From contig NZ_QKPO01000023.1 of assembly GCF_003258355.1 (NCBI RefSeq), positions 1 through 41,584 of the forward strand: a stretch of DNA of 41,584 bases, in the 5' to 3' direction. The stretch comes from Confluentibacter sediminis. GTDB lineage: Bacteria; Bacteroidota; Bacteroidia; Flavobacteriales; Flavobacteriaceae. Both the position numbers and the translations under genes were made by a program. Positions 16,804 through 25,351 of the stretch are shown one piece after another (within the stretch, counting starts at the first letter, position 1; each line of letters begins with the position of its first letter). The notes under the pieces were generated by a model that searched no databases, was not told where the DNA came from, and saw only the letters and a list, made by a program, of their open reading frames with translations.

Positions 16804-17580
16804 TTACTTCCCGCCATTAGCCTGTAAATCAGCAAGGCATTGTGCGTCTAATTGCGGAGGGGAGTTCATATTAATCGTATTAGAAAAACTAGAGTAAGTT
16901 CCAGAATTCCAATACATTAAACAGTTTTTTACATTGCAGTGTTTAGGGTGTTCTGTGTCTTCGTGCTGTGTTTGCTGGGCAGAACCAAAATTTGTAAGCC
17001 CTAATATATGTCCAAATTCATGAGTGATTACAGTCGTTTCTAATAAGCTTCGTGTTGGCTGAAATCGGTTGTTACTGTACTTGTGAAGCGTTTCTTCGTA
17101 AATAACAAAGGATGTATTTCTGTAAGCAGTTCCCAAAACAACAGACGTTCCATCATCTTTATCAGATTTTCCATCTGTAAAAAACACCCATATGGCAAGT
17201 TGTTCTTTATCATTATATTTTGTTCTGTTAGCATCTTCAATATCTGCAATTTCTTGTATGGTATATTCTTTATCTCCAAGAGAAGGAATGCCTCTTTTTT
17301 CAACGGTTACGCCCTTTGGTTTGTAGCTTCTAGCATTGATGAAATTTATAAAATTATTAATAGAAGTAGAGGTTGGTTCAAAGCCTTCTACGTAAACCAG
17401 TTCAATAAGGATACTTTTAAATTTAGAATCAGAAAGAATATCGTTCGCAGAACTTCCTGTGGTCTGTTTATTGGCAATTTTATTTATTCCGTTTGAATAA
17501 TCACCGCTTACATCATCTTTACTACAAGATTGAAGTATCACTAACACTAATACTAATCTTATTAAAACTGTGTATCTCAT
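16804..17580 (-). CDS. Predicted lipoprotein zinc metalloprotease, metzincin-like
   Basis: A 258-residue lipoprotein (lipobox LQSC, residues 16-19). It has a zinc-protease motif HEFGHILGLTN at 187-197, giving His187, Glu188 and His191. The usual third ligand of a metzincin (His or Asp at 197) is Asn. Further on, HCNVKNCLM (214-222) matches the H-C-x4-C-x-M segment known from archaemetzincins, with the Met as possible Met-turn; His214 could supply the missing ligand. Flavobacterial relatives are annotated as membrane metalloproteases. It probably acts at the cell surface or in the periplasm; substrate unknown. It is transcribed toward gyrB and divergent from the DUF6588 gene. Confidence 0.82.
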   Translation of the reverse strand: MRYTVLIRLVLVLVILQSCSKDDVSGDYSNGINKIANKQTTGSSANDILSDSKFKSILIELVYVEGFEPTSTSINNFINFINARSYKPKGVTVEKRGIPSLGDKEYTIQEIADIEDANRTKYNDKEQLAIWVFFTDGKSDKDDGTSVVLGTAYRNTSFVIYEETLHKYSNNRFQPTRSLLETTVITHEFGHILGLTNFGSAQQTQHEDTEHPKHCNVKNCLMYWNSGTYSSFSNTINMNSPPQLDAQCLADLQANGGK

Positions 17581-17753
17581 CCTTGATGTTTTATCAGGTT
17601 ACTAAACTAGTGACTTTTATTAAATATTGTTTGTTTTAAATTGTTAATCATTTTTATAGCGATTAATCAATTAAAATTCCTATTCATTTCTTTGTCTTCA
17701 GTAGTTGATTAATGTTATAATATCGATTAAATACAAATTTTTTAGATAAAATG

Positions 17754-17783
17754 TTGTTTCTTGTAGTTTTTTATATATATTTG
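17754..17783 (+). promoter_or_regulatory. Promoter of the DUF6588 gene (TTG-N19-TATATTTG)
   Basis: TTG at 17754-17756 and TATATTTG at 17776-17783 are spaced by 19 bases, the Bacteroidota consensus. The element ends 21 bases before the ATG. A 9-bp inverted repeat (ATTAATCAA at 17662-17670, TTGATTAAT at 17705-17713) lies upstream, between the two divergent genes. Confidence 0.7.
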
Positions 17784-17804
17784 TATATCCAAATTTATTA
17801 AAGA

Positions 17805-18821
17805 ATGAAAAAAATAGCTTTACTTATCGTATTTTGTATAGCAACTATTTCTTCAAAGGCTCAAAATGATTTAGATGCCTTACTTGCTGCGGGTATAGAT
17901 GATGCACAGCGTTTTGCTAATGATTATTTAGCACCAGGAACCAATGGCTTAATGTATAGCATGAATGCTAACTGGTTTAATACGGCAGATGCTAAACCTC
18001 TAGGCGGTTTTGAAATATCAATTATAGCCAATGCTGCACAAGTAAAAAGCGAGAACAAGACATTTTTAATGAATACGGATTTGTACAATAATGTAGAATT
18101 TGTTCAGGGTCCAAACTCACAAATGGTTTCTACGGCATTAGGGGAAAACAATCCAGACATCAATGTTTTGATAACCTACGATGATCCTGTATTTGGACAA
18201 CAAACAGAACAAATTACCTTACCAAGTGGTATTGGTTCAGAAAATATAAATTTATTACCAACAGCATATATTCAGGGAGCTCTTGGACTAATGAAAGGTA
18301 TTGAATTGAAGGCCCGATTTGTACCTAAAATAAAAACCGATGACGTATCATTGAGTATGTATGGTGCTGGCGTGCAATTTGAGGTTACCAAATGGTTGCC
18401 TGCAGATAAATTGTTACCAGTAGCAATATCTGGCTTAGTGGCTTATAGTCATTTAGATGGTTCTTATGATTTAACTGATTCTTCTGGTATAGATGGTGAT
18501 AATCAACGTTTAGAAAACGATACCAATACATGGTTATTTCAATTAATTGCTTCCACAAAACTACCTGTAATAAATTTTTATGGTGGTATTGGATATATTA
18601 AAGGAAAATCCGAATCAGATTTGTTAGGAACTTATAGAGTGTCCAATGGTATTATAACATCTGATCCCATTGTCGATCCATTTTCAGTTTCCAGCGAAGT
18701 GTCTGGTGTAAGGGGTACCATTGGTACTAAACTGAAACTTGGTTTTTTTAGATTAAATGCAGAATATCATGTAGCCGAATTCAATACTTTTTCAGCGGGT
18801 ATAAATTTCGGATTTAGATAA
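17805..18821 (+). CDS. DUF6588 family secreted protein, probably outer-membrane associated
   Basis: A 338-residue protein with a clear Sec signal peptide (MKKIALLIVFCIATIS, cleavage near SKA). The mature protein is rich in alternating beta-type segments with Gly and aromatic residues and ends in F-x-F-R (FSAGINFGFR), which suggests a small beta-barrel. The N-terminal YLAPGTNGLMYSMNANWFNTADAKPLGGFEI and later ARFVPKIKTDDVSLSMYGAGVQFEVTKWLP are what I associate with the DUF6588 family; the family number is from memory. Function is unknown. It is monocistronic between a consensus promoter and a strong terminator. Confidence 0.8.
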   Translation: MKKIALLIVFCIATISSKAQNDLDALLAAGIDDAQRFANDYLAPGTNGLMYSMNANWFNTADAKPLGGFEISIIANAAQVKSENKTFLMNTDLYNNVEFVQGPNSQMVSTALGENNPDINVLITYDDPVFGQQTEQITLPSGIGSENINLLPTAYIQGALGLMKGIELKARFVPKIKTDDVSLSMYGAGVQFEVTKWLPADKLLPVAISGLVAYSHLDGSYDLTDSSGIDGDNQRLENDTNTWLFQLIASTKLPVINFYGGIGYIKGKSESDLLGTYRVSNGIITSDPIVDPFSVSSEVSGVRGTIGTKLKLGFFRLNAEYHVAEFNTFSAGINFGFR

Positions 18822-18890
18822 AAATATTAAAGAGTCATAATTTGATTGTTTGAATTAGTTTATTTTTAGTTATTAGTTGGATGTTTTAAA

Positions 18891-18920
18891 AGTGCAGGAT
18901 TTAATCTTGCACTTTTTTTA
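18891..18920 (+). terminator. Terminator of the DUF6588 gene
   Basis: AGTGCAGGAT (18891-18900) pairs with ATCTTGCACT (18904-18913), ten pairs with one G-U, followed by a T tract. Confidence 0.88.
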
Positions 18921-18939
18921 TTAAGAACATTTTAATTTA

Positions 18940-18947
18940 TATTTTTG
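18940..18947 (+). promoter_or_regulatory. Likely mdh -7 promoter element (TATTTTTG)
   Basis: TATTTTTG fits TAnnTTTG; it would give mdh a leader of about 110 bases. No -33 TTG at the usual spacing. Confidence 0.4.
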
Positions 18948-19061
18948 TGCTACATAATTTTACACATTCAGAACCAAACAAAAATCATATTTTAGGTTAA
19001 TAAAAATCCTCAATTTTGATTAAAATATTATATACAATAAACCTTTTTAAAATAAAAACTT

Positions 19062-19982
19062 ATGAAAATTACAGTAGTTGGAGCAGGAGCCGTAGGTGCT
19101 AGTTGTGCGGAATATATAGCTATTAAAGATTTCGCTTCTGAAGTCGTATTATTAGACATTAAAGAAGGCTATGCCGAAGGTAAAGCCATGGATTTAATGC
19201 AAACGGCATCATTAAACGGGTTTGATACCAAAATTACAGGTATTACCAATGATTATAGTAAAACAGCAGATAGTGACGTTTGTATTATTACTTCTGGTAT
19301 TCCTCGTAAACCAGGAATGACTCGAGAAGAATTAATAGGTATTAATGCAGGTATTGTTAAAACCGTATCCTCTAGCCTAATACAATATTCTCCGAATACT
19401 ATTATAATTGTTGTAAGTAACCCAATGGATACTATGACGTATCTAGTTCATAAATCAACTAATTTACCTAAAAATAGAATTATAGGTATGGGTGGTGCTT
19501 TAGACTCTGCACGTTTTAAATACAGATTAGCCGAAGCTATTGGAGGCCCAATTAGTGATGTTGATGGTATGGTTATTGGTGGCCATAGCGATACAGGTAT
19601 GATTCCTTTAACACGTTTAGCCACAAGAAATGGAGTGCCAGTTTCTGAGTTTTTATCAGAAGAAAGATTAAACCAAGTATTGGAAGATACTAAAGTTGGA
19701 GGTGCCACGCTTACTAAATTATTAGGTACATCTGCTTGGTATGCACCGGGTGCTGCAGTATCTGGAATGGTTCAGGCTATTGCTTGTGATACTAAAAAAG
19801 TATTCCCTTGTTCAGCATTATTGGAAGGTGAGTATGGATTTAACGATATTTGTCTTGGTGTGCCAGTTATATTAGGCAAAAATGGTATTGAAGACATTAT
19901 AGATATCAAACTTAATGATGCAGAAATCGCTACTATGAAAGAAAGTGCTAAAGGCGTAAAAGCTGTAAACGATCTATTATAA
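19062..19982 (+). CDS. mdh: Malate dehydrogenase
   Basis: Oxidises malate to oxaloacetate with NAD in the TCA cycle. The 306-residue protein is of the LDH-like MDH class: Rossmann motif VGAGAVGASCAEYIA, acidic cofactor residue in VVLLDIKEGYAEGKAMDL, substrate-binding TSGIPRKPGMTREEL, VSNPMDTMTYL, GMGGALDSARFKYRLA, and the catalytic-His loop VIGGHSDTGMIPL. The Arg of PRKPGM marks malate specificity over lactate. It stands between two terminators and so appears monocistronic, with a 240-base upstream gap holding a terminator and a TAnnTTTG element but no gene. Confidence 0.97.
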   Translation: MKITVVGAGAVGASCAEYIAIKDFASEVVLLDIKEGYAEGKAMDLMQTASLNGFDTKITGITNDYSKTADSDVCIITSGIPRKPGMTREELIGINAGIVKTVSSSLIQYSPNTIIIVVSNPMDTMTYLVHKSTNLPKNRIIGMGGALDSARFKYRLAEAIGGPISDVDGMVIGGHSDTGMIPLTRLATRNGVPVSEFLSEERLNQVLEDTKVGGATLTKLLGTSAWYAPGAAVSGMVQAIACDTKKVFPCSALLEGEYGFNDICLGVPVILGKNGIEDIIDIKLNDAEIATMKESAKGVKAVNDLL

Positions 19983-20012
19983 ATATAAGTATTTAAAGTA
20001 CGTTTTATTAAT

Positions 20013-20055
20013 AAGTGCCTAAAGTTGTATGTTAACTGCAATTTTAGGCACTTTT
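20013..20055 (+). terminator. Terminator of mdh
   Basis: AAGTGCCTAAA (20013-20023) and TTTAGGCACTT (20043-20053) form an 11-bp stem. Its 3' arm runs directly into the first unit of the CTTTTAA array. Confidence 0.85.
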
Positions 20056-20078
20056 AACTTTTAACTTTTAACTTTTAA
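20051..20078 (+). repeat. Perfect heptamer array (CTTTTAA)x4
   Basis: Four identical 7-nt units, sharing their first bases with the mdh terminator and ending four bases before a TATATTTG promoter element. The array occupies the whole -33 zone of the promoter for the next gene. Confidence 0.9.
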
Positions 20079-20082
20079 ATTA

Positions 20083-20090
20083 TATATTTG
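20083..20090 (+). promoter_or_regulatory. -7 promoter element (TATATTTG) of the gene at 20095
   Basis: Ends four bases before the ATG, so the mRNA is probably leaderless. The -33 zone is the heptamer array and has no TTG. Confidence 0.6.
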
Positions 20091-20094
20091 GCTC

Positions 20095-20724
20095 ATGAAA
20101 TTGAGATGGTGCCTTTTATTTATTATAATTGCCTTAATTGGTATTGCCAGTCAGCAGGAAGTTTGTTTACCAAATCAGGAAATCGTTTTACGGTTTACCA
20201 ATGATAAAGTAACCTCAGACGAAGCTCAAAATGCCATTGCTATTGTAAAAGAGCAATTGATAGGTATTGGAGCTAATAATATCCATGTCAAAGAATTTCA
20301 AGAAGAAGGACGCTTAAAAATCACTTATTATAGCGAAACAGATGTTGTAAGTATAAAAGAGCTGCTTTCTGAAGTAAATAATGATATAGAACTTGGTTAT
20401 GTTTCTTCTAATCAAGATAAAAACCCATCTAAATCACCTTCGAAAAAAAACACAAATTCGTATGACATTGATGTTTTTGAAATCCAAAAACAGGATACAG
20501 GATCTGATTTAAATGGAAAATATGCATTAGAAATTAAGTCCGACAATCTTCGATTTTTTCTACCAAATCTATTAGTATCTATTGATGACATAGGTTTTAT
20601 TACTATTGATAATACTTTAAAGGAAACCTATAAATTCAGAAAAGATAGTGCGATTGCCATAGATAATACTTCACATAAAATCCCAGATGGTAGAGCAGGA
20701 CCAAATGCGGGAGGATTAATTTAA
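20095..20724 (+). CDS. Secreted or membrane-anchored protein of unknown function preceding secDF
   Basis: A 209-residue protein with an N-terminal hydrophobic segment (WCLLFIIIALIGIASQQ) that is a signal peptide or anchor. The region EIVLRFTNDKVTSDEAQNAIAIVKEQLIGIGANNI looks like a small alpha/beta domain, perhaps related to the P1-type repeat of SecD, and LKITYYSETDVVSIKELLSEV follows. A low-complexity Lys/Ser/Pro stretch sits in the middle and the protein ends GPNAGGLI. I do not recognise the family. It lies 163 bases before secDF, which has its own promoter; the order suggests but does not prove a link to secretion. Confidence 0.75.
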   Translation: MKLRWCLLFIIIALIGIASQQEVCLPNQEIVLRFTNDKVTSDEAQNAIAIVKEQLIGIGANNIHVKEFQEEGRLKITYYSETDVVSIKELLSEVNNDIELGYVSSNQDKNPSKSPSKKNTNSYDIDVFEIQKQDTGSDLNGKYALEIKSDNLRFFLPNLLVSIDDIGFITIDNTLKETYKFRKDSAIAIDNTSHKIPDGRAGPNAGGLI

Positions 20725-20765
20725 AATTTGGCTGGTTAAACGAATACGCAGCTGTTTTTAAAATT

Positions 20766-20793
20766 AGCTTTTATTATATATGTAAAAGCTTTA
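20766..20793 (+). terminator. Weak terminator-like hairpin before secDF
   Basis: AGCTTTTA (20766-20773) and TAAAAGCT (20783-20790) form an eight-bp A+T-rich stem with only a short T run after it. Confidence 0.3.
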
Positions 20794-20820
20794 TTACTAA
20801 TTTATAATCATAAAAAATAA

Positions 20821-20850
20821 TTGTCAAATCATCGGTAAATTCTATATTTG
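20821..20850 (+). promoter_or_regulatory. secDF promoter (TTG-N19-TATATTTG)
   Basis: TTG at 20821-20823 and TATATTTG at 20843-20850 have the ideal 19-base spacing; the element ends 37 bases before the secDF ATG. Confidence 0.75.
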
Positions 20851-20887
20851 CTCGTTTTAAAAAATTTGACCAAAAACTATATAAATA

Positions 20888-23875
20888 ATGCAAAATAAAG
20901 GACTAGTAAAATTGTTTGCAATTTTGTTTGGTTTGGTAAGTATTTACCAACTATCATTCACATTTAAAGCAAACCAAATAGAGAATAAAGCTAAAGAGGT
21001 TGCTATTAGTAAAATTCCTGATACTGAAGCAGACTACAGGGAAAAAAGAAGTAACGATGAAGCAAGTTATTTAGAATCTATTGCTAAAGACACTGTGTTT
21101 AATATGGGTATTGCAAAATACACATATAACGAGGTTAAGGAAAAAGCAATGAATCTTGGATTGGATTTAAAGGGAGGGATTAACGTCATTCTGCAAATAT
21201 CAGTAAAGGATATATTAAAAGGATTGGCAAATAACACTAAAAATCCTCTGTTTAACAAAGCTTTAGACGATGCCACTAATCTTCAAAAAAATAGTCAGAA
21301 TACCTATTTGGATGATTTCTTTATCTCTTTTGATAAAATAAAAGGGGATACCAAATTAGCATCTCCAGATATTTTTTATACTAAAGCATTGGACGGTGAA
21401 ATTGATGGAAGCATGACCGATGACCAAGTAAAAAAAGTCATTGCTACCAAAATAGATGAGTCCATTACGTCTGCTTTTGAAGTATTGCGTAAACGTATTG
21501 ATGAATTTGGGGTCACATCTCCAAATATCCAACGTTTAGGTAGTTCTGGACGTATTTTAGTTGAATTGCCAGGAGTTAAAGATGTGGAGCGTGCTTCGAC
21601 ATTATTACAAAGTACAGCACAATTAGAATTTTGGGATGCTTATAAAGGCGAACAATTTTTACCATTTATACAACAAGCTAATGAGGTTTTAAAAGAGATT
21701 GTTGATGTAAAAGAAAAAAATACTGAAGTTGAAAATCAAGACGAAGAAAATGCTCAAGATGCTAAAATTGATGATCTTTTAGGAGAAACCAGTGTAGATT
21801 CTACAGCGACGGCGTCAAACAATCCATTAATTGATTTATGGAGAGGAACCGGTTATCAAGGAGGTCCTGTTGTTGGAAGATTTGAAATTAAAGATAAAGA
21901 GACAGTTCTAAACTATTTGAACATGCCTCAAGTGAGAGCATTGCTTCCGGCAGAGCAACGCTATGTGAAATTTGTTTTTGGTAAACCAGAAGCGAATAGT
22001 GAGATTGTAGATTTATATGCACTTGCAGGAAATAGAGAAAATGTGCCACAATTAAGTGGAGCTGTTGTTGTGGATGCTAGACAAGATTATGGGCCAACAG
22101 GTAAACCAGCCGTCTCCATGCAAATGAATGCTAAAGGTGCTAAGATTTGGGAAGAAATGACTGGGAAGGCATTTTCAGAAGGTAGCCAAATAGCTATTGT
22201 TTTAGATAATGTGGTATATTCTGCGCCAGGTGTCACAACGGGACCTATTTCTGGTGGAAATTCTGAAATTTCAGGAAACTTTACATTAAATGAAGCGATA
22301 GACTTAGCGAATGTATTACGTGCCGGTAAATTACCAGCGCATGCAGACATTATTTCGAGTGAAGTAGTAGGGCCATCTTTAGGGCAAGAAGCTATTGATA
22401 GTGGTACGATGTCATTCATAATAGCTTTGGTTTTAGTATTGGTATGGATGATTGTTTATTATGGTAAAGTTGGTGGTTTTGCAGATATTGCCATGATGTT
22501 AAACATCTTATTGATTTTTGGTGTTTTATCCGGACTTGGAGCAGTACTAACATTACCTGGTATAGCAGGTATTGTACTTACCATAGGGATGTCGGTTGAT
22601 GCTAACGTTATTATTTTTGAGCGTATTCGCGAAGAAATAGCCAAGGGTAAAGGACAAAAAGAAGCCATTCAAGATGGGTTTAGTAATGCCTTATCATCAA
22701 TCTTAGATGCTAATATAACAACAGGTTTAACTGCCTTGATATTATTTGTTTTTGGAACAGGTCCTATTAAAGGATTTGCCACAACCTTATTGATAGGTAT
22801 TTTAACATCGTTATTTACGGCTATTTTTATAACAAGATTATTGATTGATTGGTATGTTAATAAAGGAGGTAAACTGCAATTTTCAACCGCACTTACAAAA
22901 AACCTTTTCAGAAATATAAATATTCAGTTTTTAAGAAAACGCAAAGTAGCTTACATCGTTTCAGGAACATTTATTCTAATAAGTTTAGGATCATTATTTA
23001 CTAATGGTTTAGACCAAGGCGTAGATTTTGTTGGAGGAAGAACTTATAAAGTGCGTTTTGCACAAGATGTGAACGCCACTGAAATCACCGGTAAATTAGT
23101 TGATGAATTTGGTAGTGCCGATGCTAAAATAGCAGGAGATGCCAACCAATTAAAAATTACCACTAAGTATAAAGTCAATGAATCTAGTGCTGAAGTGGAT
23201 GAAGAAATAAGAATGAAACTTTATAATGCATTACAGCCTTATTTAGATGGAGTTTCTTATGAGGATTTTGTAGATTATTCCAATGTTAATAAAGAAGTTG
23301 GTATGATGGAACAATTCAAAGTAAGTCCTACCATTGCAGATGATATTAAGCAAGCTTCTTTCTGGGCTATTTTAGGGTCATTAATTGTCGTGTTCCTTTA
23401 TATTTTATTACGTTTCAAAAAATGGCAATTCTCACTGGGTGCTGTATTGGCTGTATTCCACGACGTACTGATAACCTTAGGGGTGTTCTCATTAACCTAT
23501 AAGTTTATGCCTTTTGGTATGGAAATAGACCAGGCATTTATTGCAGCCATTTTAACGGTAATTGGTTATTCGTTAAATGATACGGTAATTGTGTTTGATA
23601 GGGTAAGAGAATATCTTGCTGAACATACAACATGGAACTTTGAAAAAGTAGTAGATGTATCGTTAAGTAGTACTTTAGGAAGAACCTTAAATACATCATC
23701 CACAACATTGGTTGTATTATTGGCTATTTTTATTTTTGGTGGAGAATCTATTAGAGGATTTATGTTTGCATTGATTGTTGGTATCGTTGTAGGTACCTAT
23801 TCATCGCTATTTATAGCAACGCCATTAATGTACGATTCCATTAGTAAAGCTGAAAAGAAAAAAATAAAAAGCTAG
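20888..23875 (+). CDS. secDF: Protein translocase SecDF (fused)
   Basis: Proton-motive-force-driven partner of SecYEG that pulls preproteins across the inner membrane. The 995-residue protein is the natural SecD-SecF fusion of Bacteroidota. The SecD half shows DLKGGINVILQI after TM1, a large periplasmic P1 region with RKRIDEFGVTSPNIQRLG and GRILVELPGVKD, and the membrane part with IGMSVDANVIIFERIREEI. The SecF half shows GVDFVGGRTYKV, and IAAILTVIGYSLNDTVIVFDRVRE with the conserved Asp. An extra acidic insert (EKNTEVENQDEENAQDAK) lies in the periplasmic domain. It has a consensus promoter and its own terminator. Confidence 0.97.
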   Translation: MQNKGLVKLFAILFGLVSIYQLSFTFKANQIENKAKEVAISKIPDTEADYREKRSNDEASYLESIAKDTVFNMGIAKYTYNEVKEKAMNLGLDLKGGINVILQISVKDILKGLANNTKNPLFNKALDDATNLQKNSQNTYLDDFFISFDKIKGDTKLASPDIFYTKALDGEIDGSMTDDQVKKVIATKIDESITSAFEVLRKRIDEFGVTSPNIQRLGSSGRILVELPGVKDVERASTLLQSTAQLEFWDAYKGEQFLPFIQQANEVLKEIVDVKEKNTEVENQDEENAQDAKIDDLLGETSVDSTATASNNPLIDLWRGTGYQGGPVVGRFEIKDKETVLNYLNMPQVRALLPAEQRYVKFVFGKPEANSEIVDLYALAGNRENVPQLSGAVVVDARQDYGPTGKPAVSMQMNAKGAKIWEEMTGKAFSEGSQIAIVLDNVVYSAPGVTTGPISGGNSEISGNFTLNEAIDLANVLRAGKLPAHADIISSEVVGPSLGQEAIDSGTMSFIIALVLVLVWMIVYYGKVGGFADIAMMLNILLIFGVLSGLGAVLTLPGIAGIVLTIGMSVDANVIIFERIREEIAKGKGQKEAIQDGFSNALSSILDANITTGLTALILFVFGTGPIKGFATTLLIGILTSLFTAIFITRLLIDWYVNKGGKLQFSTALTKNLFRNINIQFLRKRKVAYIVSGTFILISLGSLFTNGLDQGVDFVGGRTYKVRFAQDVNATEITGKLVDEFGSADAKIAGDANQLKITTKYKVNESSAEVDEEIRMKLYNALQPYLDGVSYEDFVDYSNVNKEVGMMEQFKVSPTIADDIKQASFWAILGSLIVVFLYILLRFKKWQFSLGAVLAVFHDVLITLGVFSLTYKFMPFGMEIDQAFIAAILTVIGYSLNDTVIVFDRVREYLAEHTTWNFEKVVDVSLSSTLGRTLNTSSTTLVVLLAIFIFGGESIRGFMFALIVGIVVGTYSSLFIATPLMYDSISKAEKKKIKS

Positions 23876-23900
23876 TTATATAGTTTTATATCCTTTATAA

Positions 23901-23932
23901 AGCCTATCAGCGAAAGTTGATAGGTTTTTTTT
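23901..23932 (+). terminator. Terminator of secDF
   Basis: CCTATCA (23903-23909) pairs with TGATAGG (23918-23924), extended by flanking A-T pairs, followed by eight T. Confidence 0.9.
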
Positions 23933-24051
23933 GTCAATATAAAAATTTAGTATATTAAATGAATAATGGTAGCGTTATTTATATACATTCGCATAAAATT
24001 ACAACGCTAAATTGTATTCAAATTTATGAATAATATAAGTCTTTTTTTCAA

Positions 24052-25347
24052 GTGAAAACAAAGCAAACTTCTGGTAAAAAATTCCTTTTCATCTCAAGAT
24101 GGGGTGAATCTTTAGATATAGCATATACAACCTTATTGGAAGGAAATGAGGTTAAATTATTTATAGAAGACAAATCTTCTAGAGAAATAGGTCTTGGTTT
24201 TGTGAAAAAGGTCACCAAGTGGGAAGAACATATTGATTGGGCAGATGTCATTATTTTTGACTATACAGGATATGGTAATATAGCAACACAATTAAGAGCT
24301 GCAGGCAAATTGGTTGTTGGTGGAACTGAATATACAGATAACCTTGAACTTGATAGAAATTTTGGACAAGACGAGTTGCGGAAGCATAAGATAAAAGTTT
24401 TACCATCAAAAGAATTTGTGTCATTTAAAGACGCCATAAATTATATTGAACAGAACCCCAACTCTTATGTATTGAAGCCATGTGGCGAAACTCAAGAATT
24501 AAAACAGTTATTATTTGTTGGAAGTGATGATGAAGGTCTGGATGTTATTAGGGTTTTAAAGGCCTATGAAAAATCTTGGGGCGATAATTTTGGTAATTTT
24601 CAGTTACAACGAAAAGTGAAAGGGGTAGAAATCTCCATAGCTGCTTTTTTCAATGGAGAAGAATTTATTTATCCTATTAATATCACTTTTGAACATAAAA
24701 AATTATTTCCAAAAGAATTAGGGGTTTCCACAGGTGAAATGGGAACCAGTATGTTTTGGACAAAAGATTCCCCCATATTTGAAGCCACTCTTTTAAAGTT
24801 TCAAAATACCTTAGCAAAACATGGTTTTATTGGGCATATTGATATTAACTGTATTGTAAATGGAAATGGTATTTATCCGTTAGAGTTTACATCCCGCTTT
24901 GGTTATCCACAGATATTTATCCAAAGATCTGGTATTATCGAACCTATTGGGGAGCTATTTTATAAGTTAGCTTCTAAGCAAAAGTTTAAAATTAATGTTA
25001 GGAAAGGATTTCAAGTAGGTGCTTTTATTGTCGTGCCACCTTTTCCTTTTGATGATAAAAAAGCTTTCAGACTTTTTTCTAAAGATGCCGTTGTTGTTTT
25101 TAAAAAGAATGGAAAAGAAGGTGTTCATCCTATGCATTTAAAGAAGATTAACGATGAGTGGTTAATAACAGGAAATATAGGAATTGCAGTTTTAGTGACA
25201 GGAATAGGCACGACTATGAAAGATGCCCAAAAAATGATGTATAATAGAATTAGTAACATCATTATTAATAATAGCTATTACAGAACAGATATTGGTGATC
25301 GATGGACCGAAGATTCAGATAAATTATGGTCCTGGGGATTGTTATAA
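24052..25347 (+). CDS. PurD-like ATP-grasp ligase
   Basis: A 431-residue ATP-grasp protein resembling phosphoribosylamine-glycine ligase: LDRNFGQDELRKHKIKVLP, YVLKPCGET (nucleotide Lys), LQRKVKGVEISIAAFFNGEEF, STGEMGTSMFW (compare GGMG of PurD), and IDINCIVNGNGIYPLEFTSRFGYPQ with the metal-binding Glu/Asn-type region. The N-terminal domain is not the canonical PurD GGREHAL domain, so it is probably not the purine enzyme but ligates another amine or amino acid. Start is GTG at 24052; the ATG at 24027 is in another frame and meets a stop quickly. The GNAT gene begins five bases after its stop, so the two probably act together. Substrate unknown. Confidence 0.8.
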   Translation: MKTKQTSGKKFLFISRWGESLDIAYTTLLEGNEVKLFIEDKSSREIGLGFVKKVTKWEEHIDWADVIIFDYTGYGNIATQLRAAGKLVVGGTEYTDNLELDRNFGQDELRKHKIKVLPSKEFVSFKDAINYIEQNPNSYVLKPCGETQELKQLLFVGSDDEGLDVIRVLKAYEKSWGDNFGNFQLQRKVKGVEISIAAFFNGEEFIYPINITFEHKKLFPKELGVSTGEMGTSMFWTKDSPIFEATLLKFQNTLAKHGFIGHIDINCIVNGNGIYPLEFTSRFGYPQIFIQRSGIIEPIGELFYKLASKQKFKINVRKGFQVGAFIVVPPFPFDDKKAFRLFSKDAVVVFKKNGKEGVHPMHLKKINDEWLITGNIGIAVLVTGIGTTMKDAQKMMYNRISNIIINNSYYRTDIGDRWTEDSDKLWSWGLL

Positions 25348-25351
25348 GTAT

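Noticed and set aside
22087-22419. Minus-strand ORFs inside secDF and other large genes
   Set aside because: They lie opposite well-identified genes and have no family motifs, promoter or conserved start.
25292-25351. Longer N-terminus for the GNAT protein
   Set aside because: These twenty codons overlap the ATP-grasp coding region and do not extend the GNAT fold; the ATG five bases after the ligase stop fits better.
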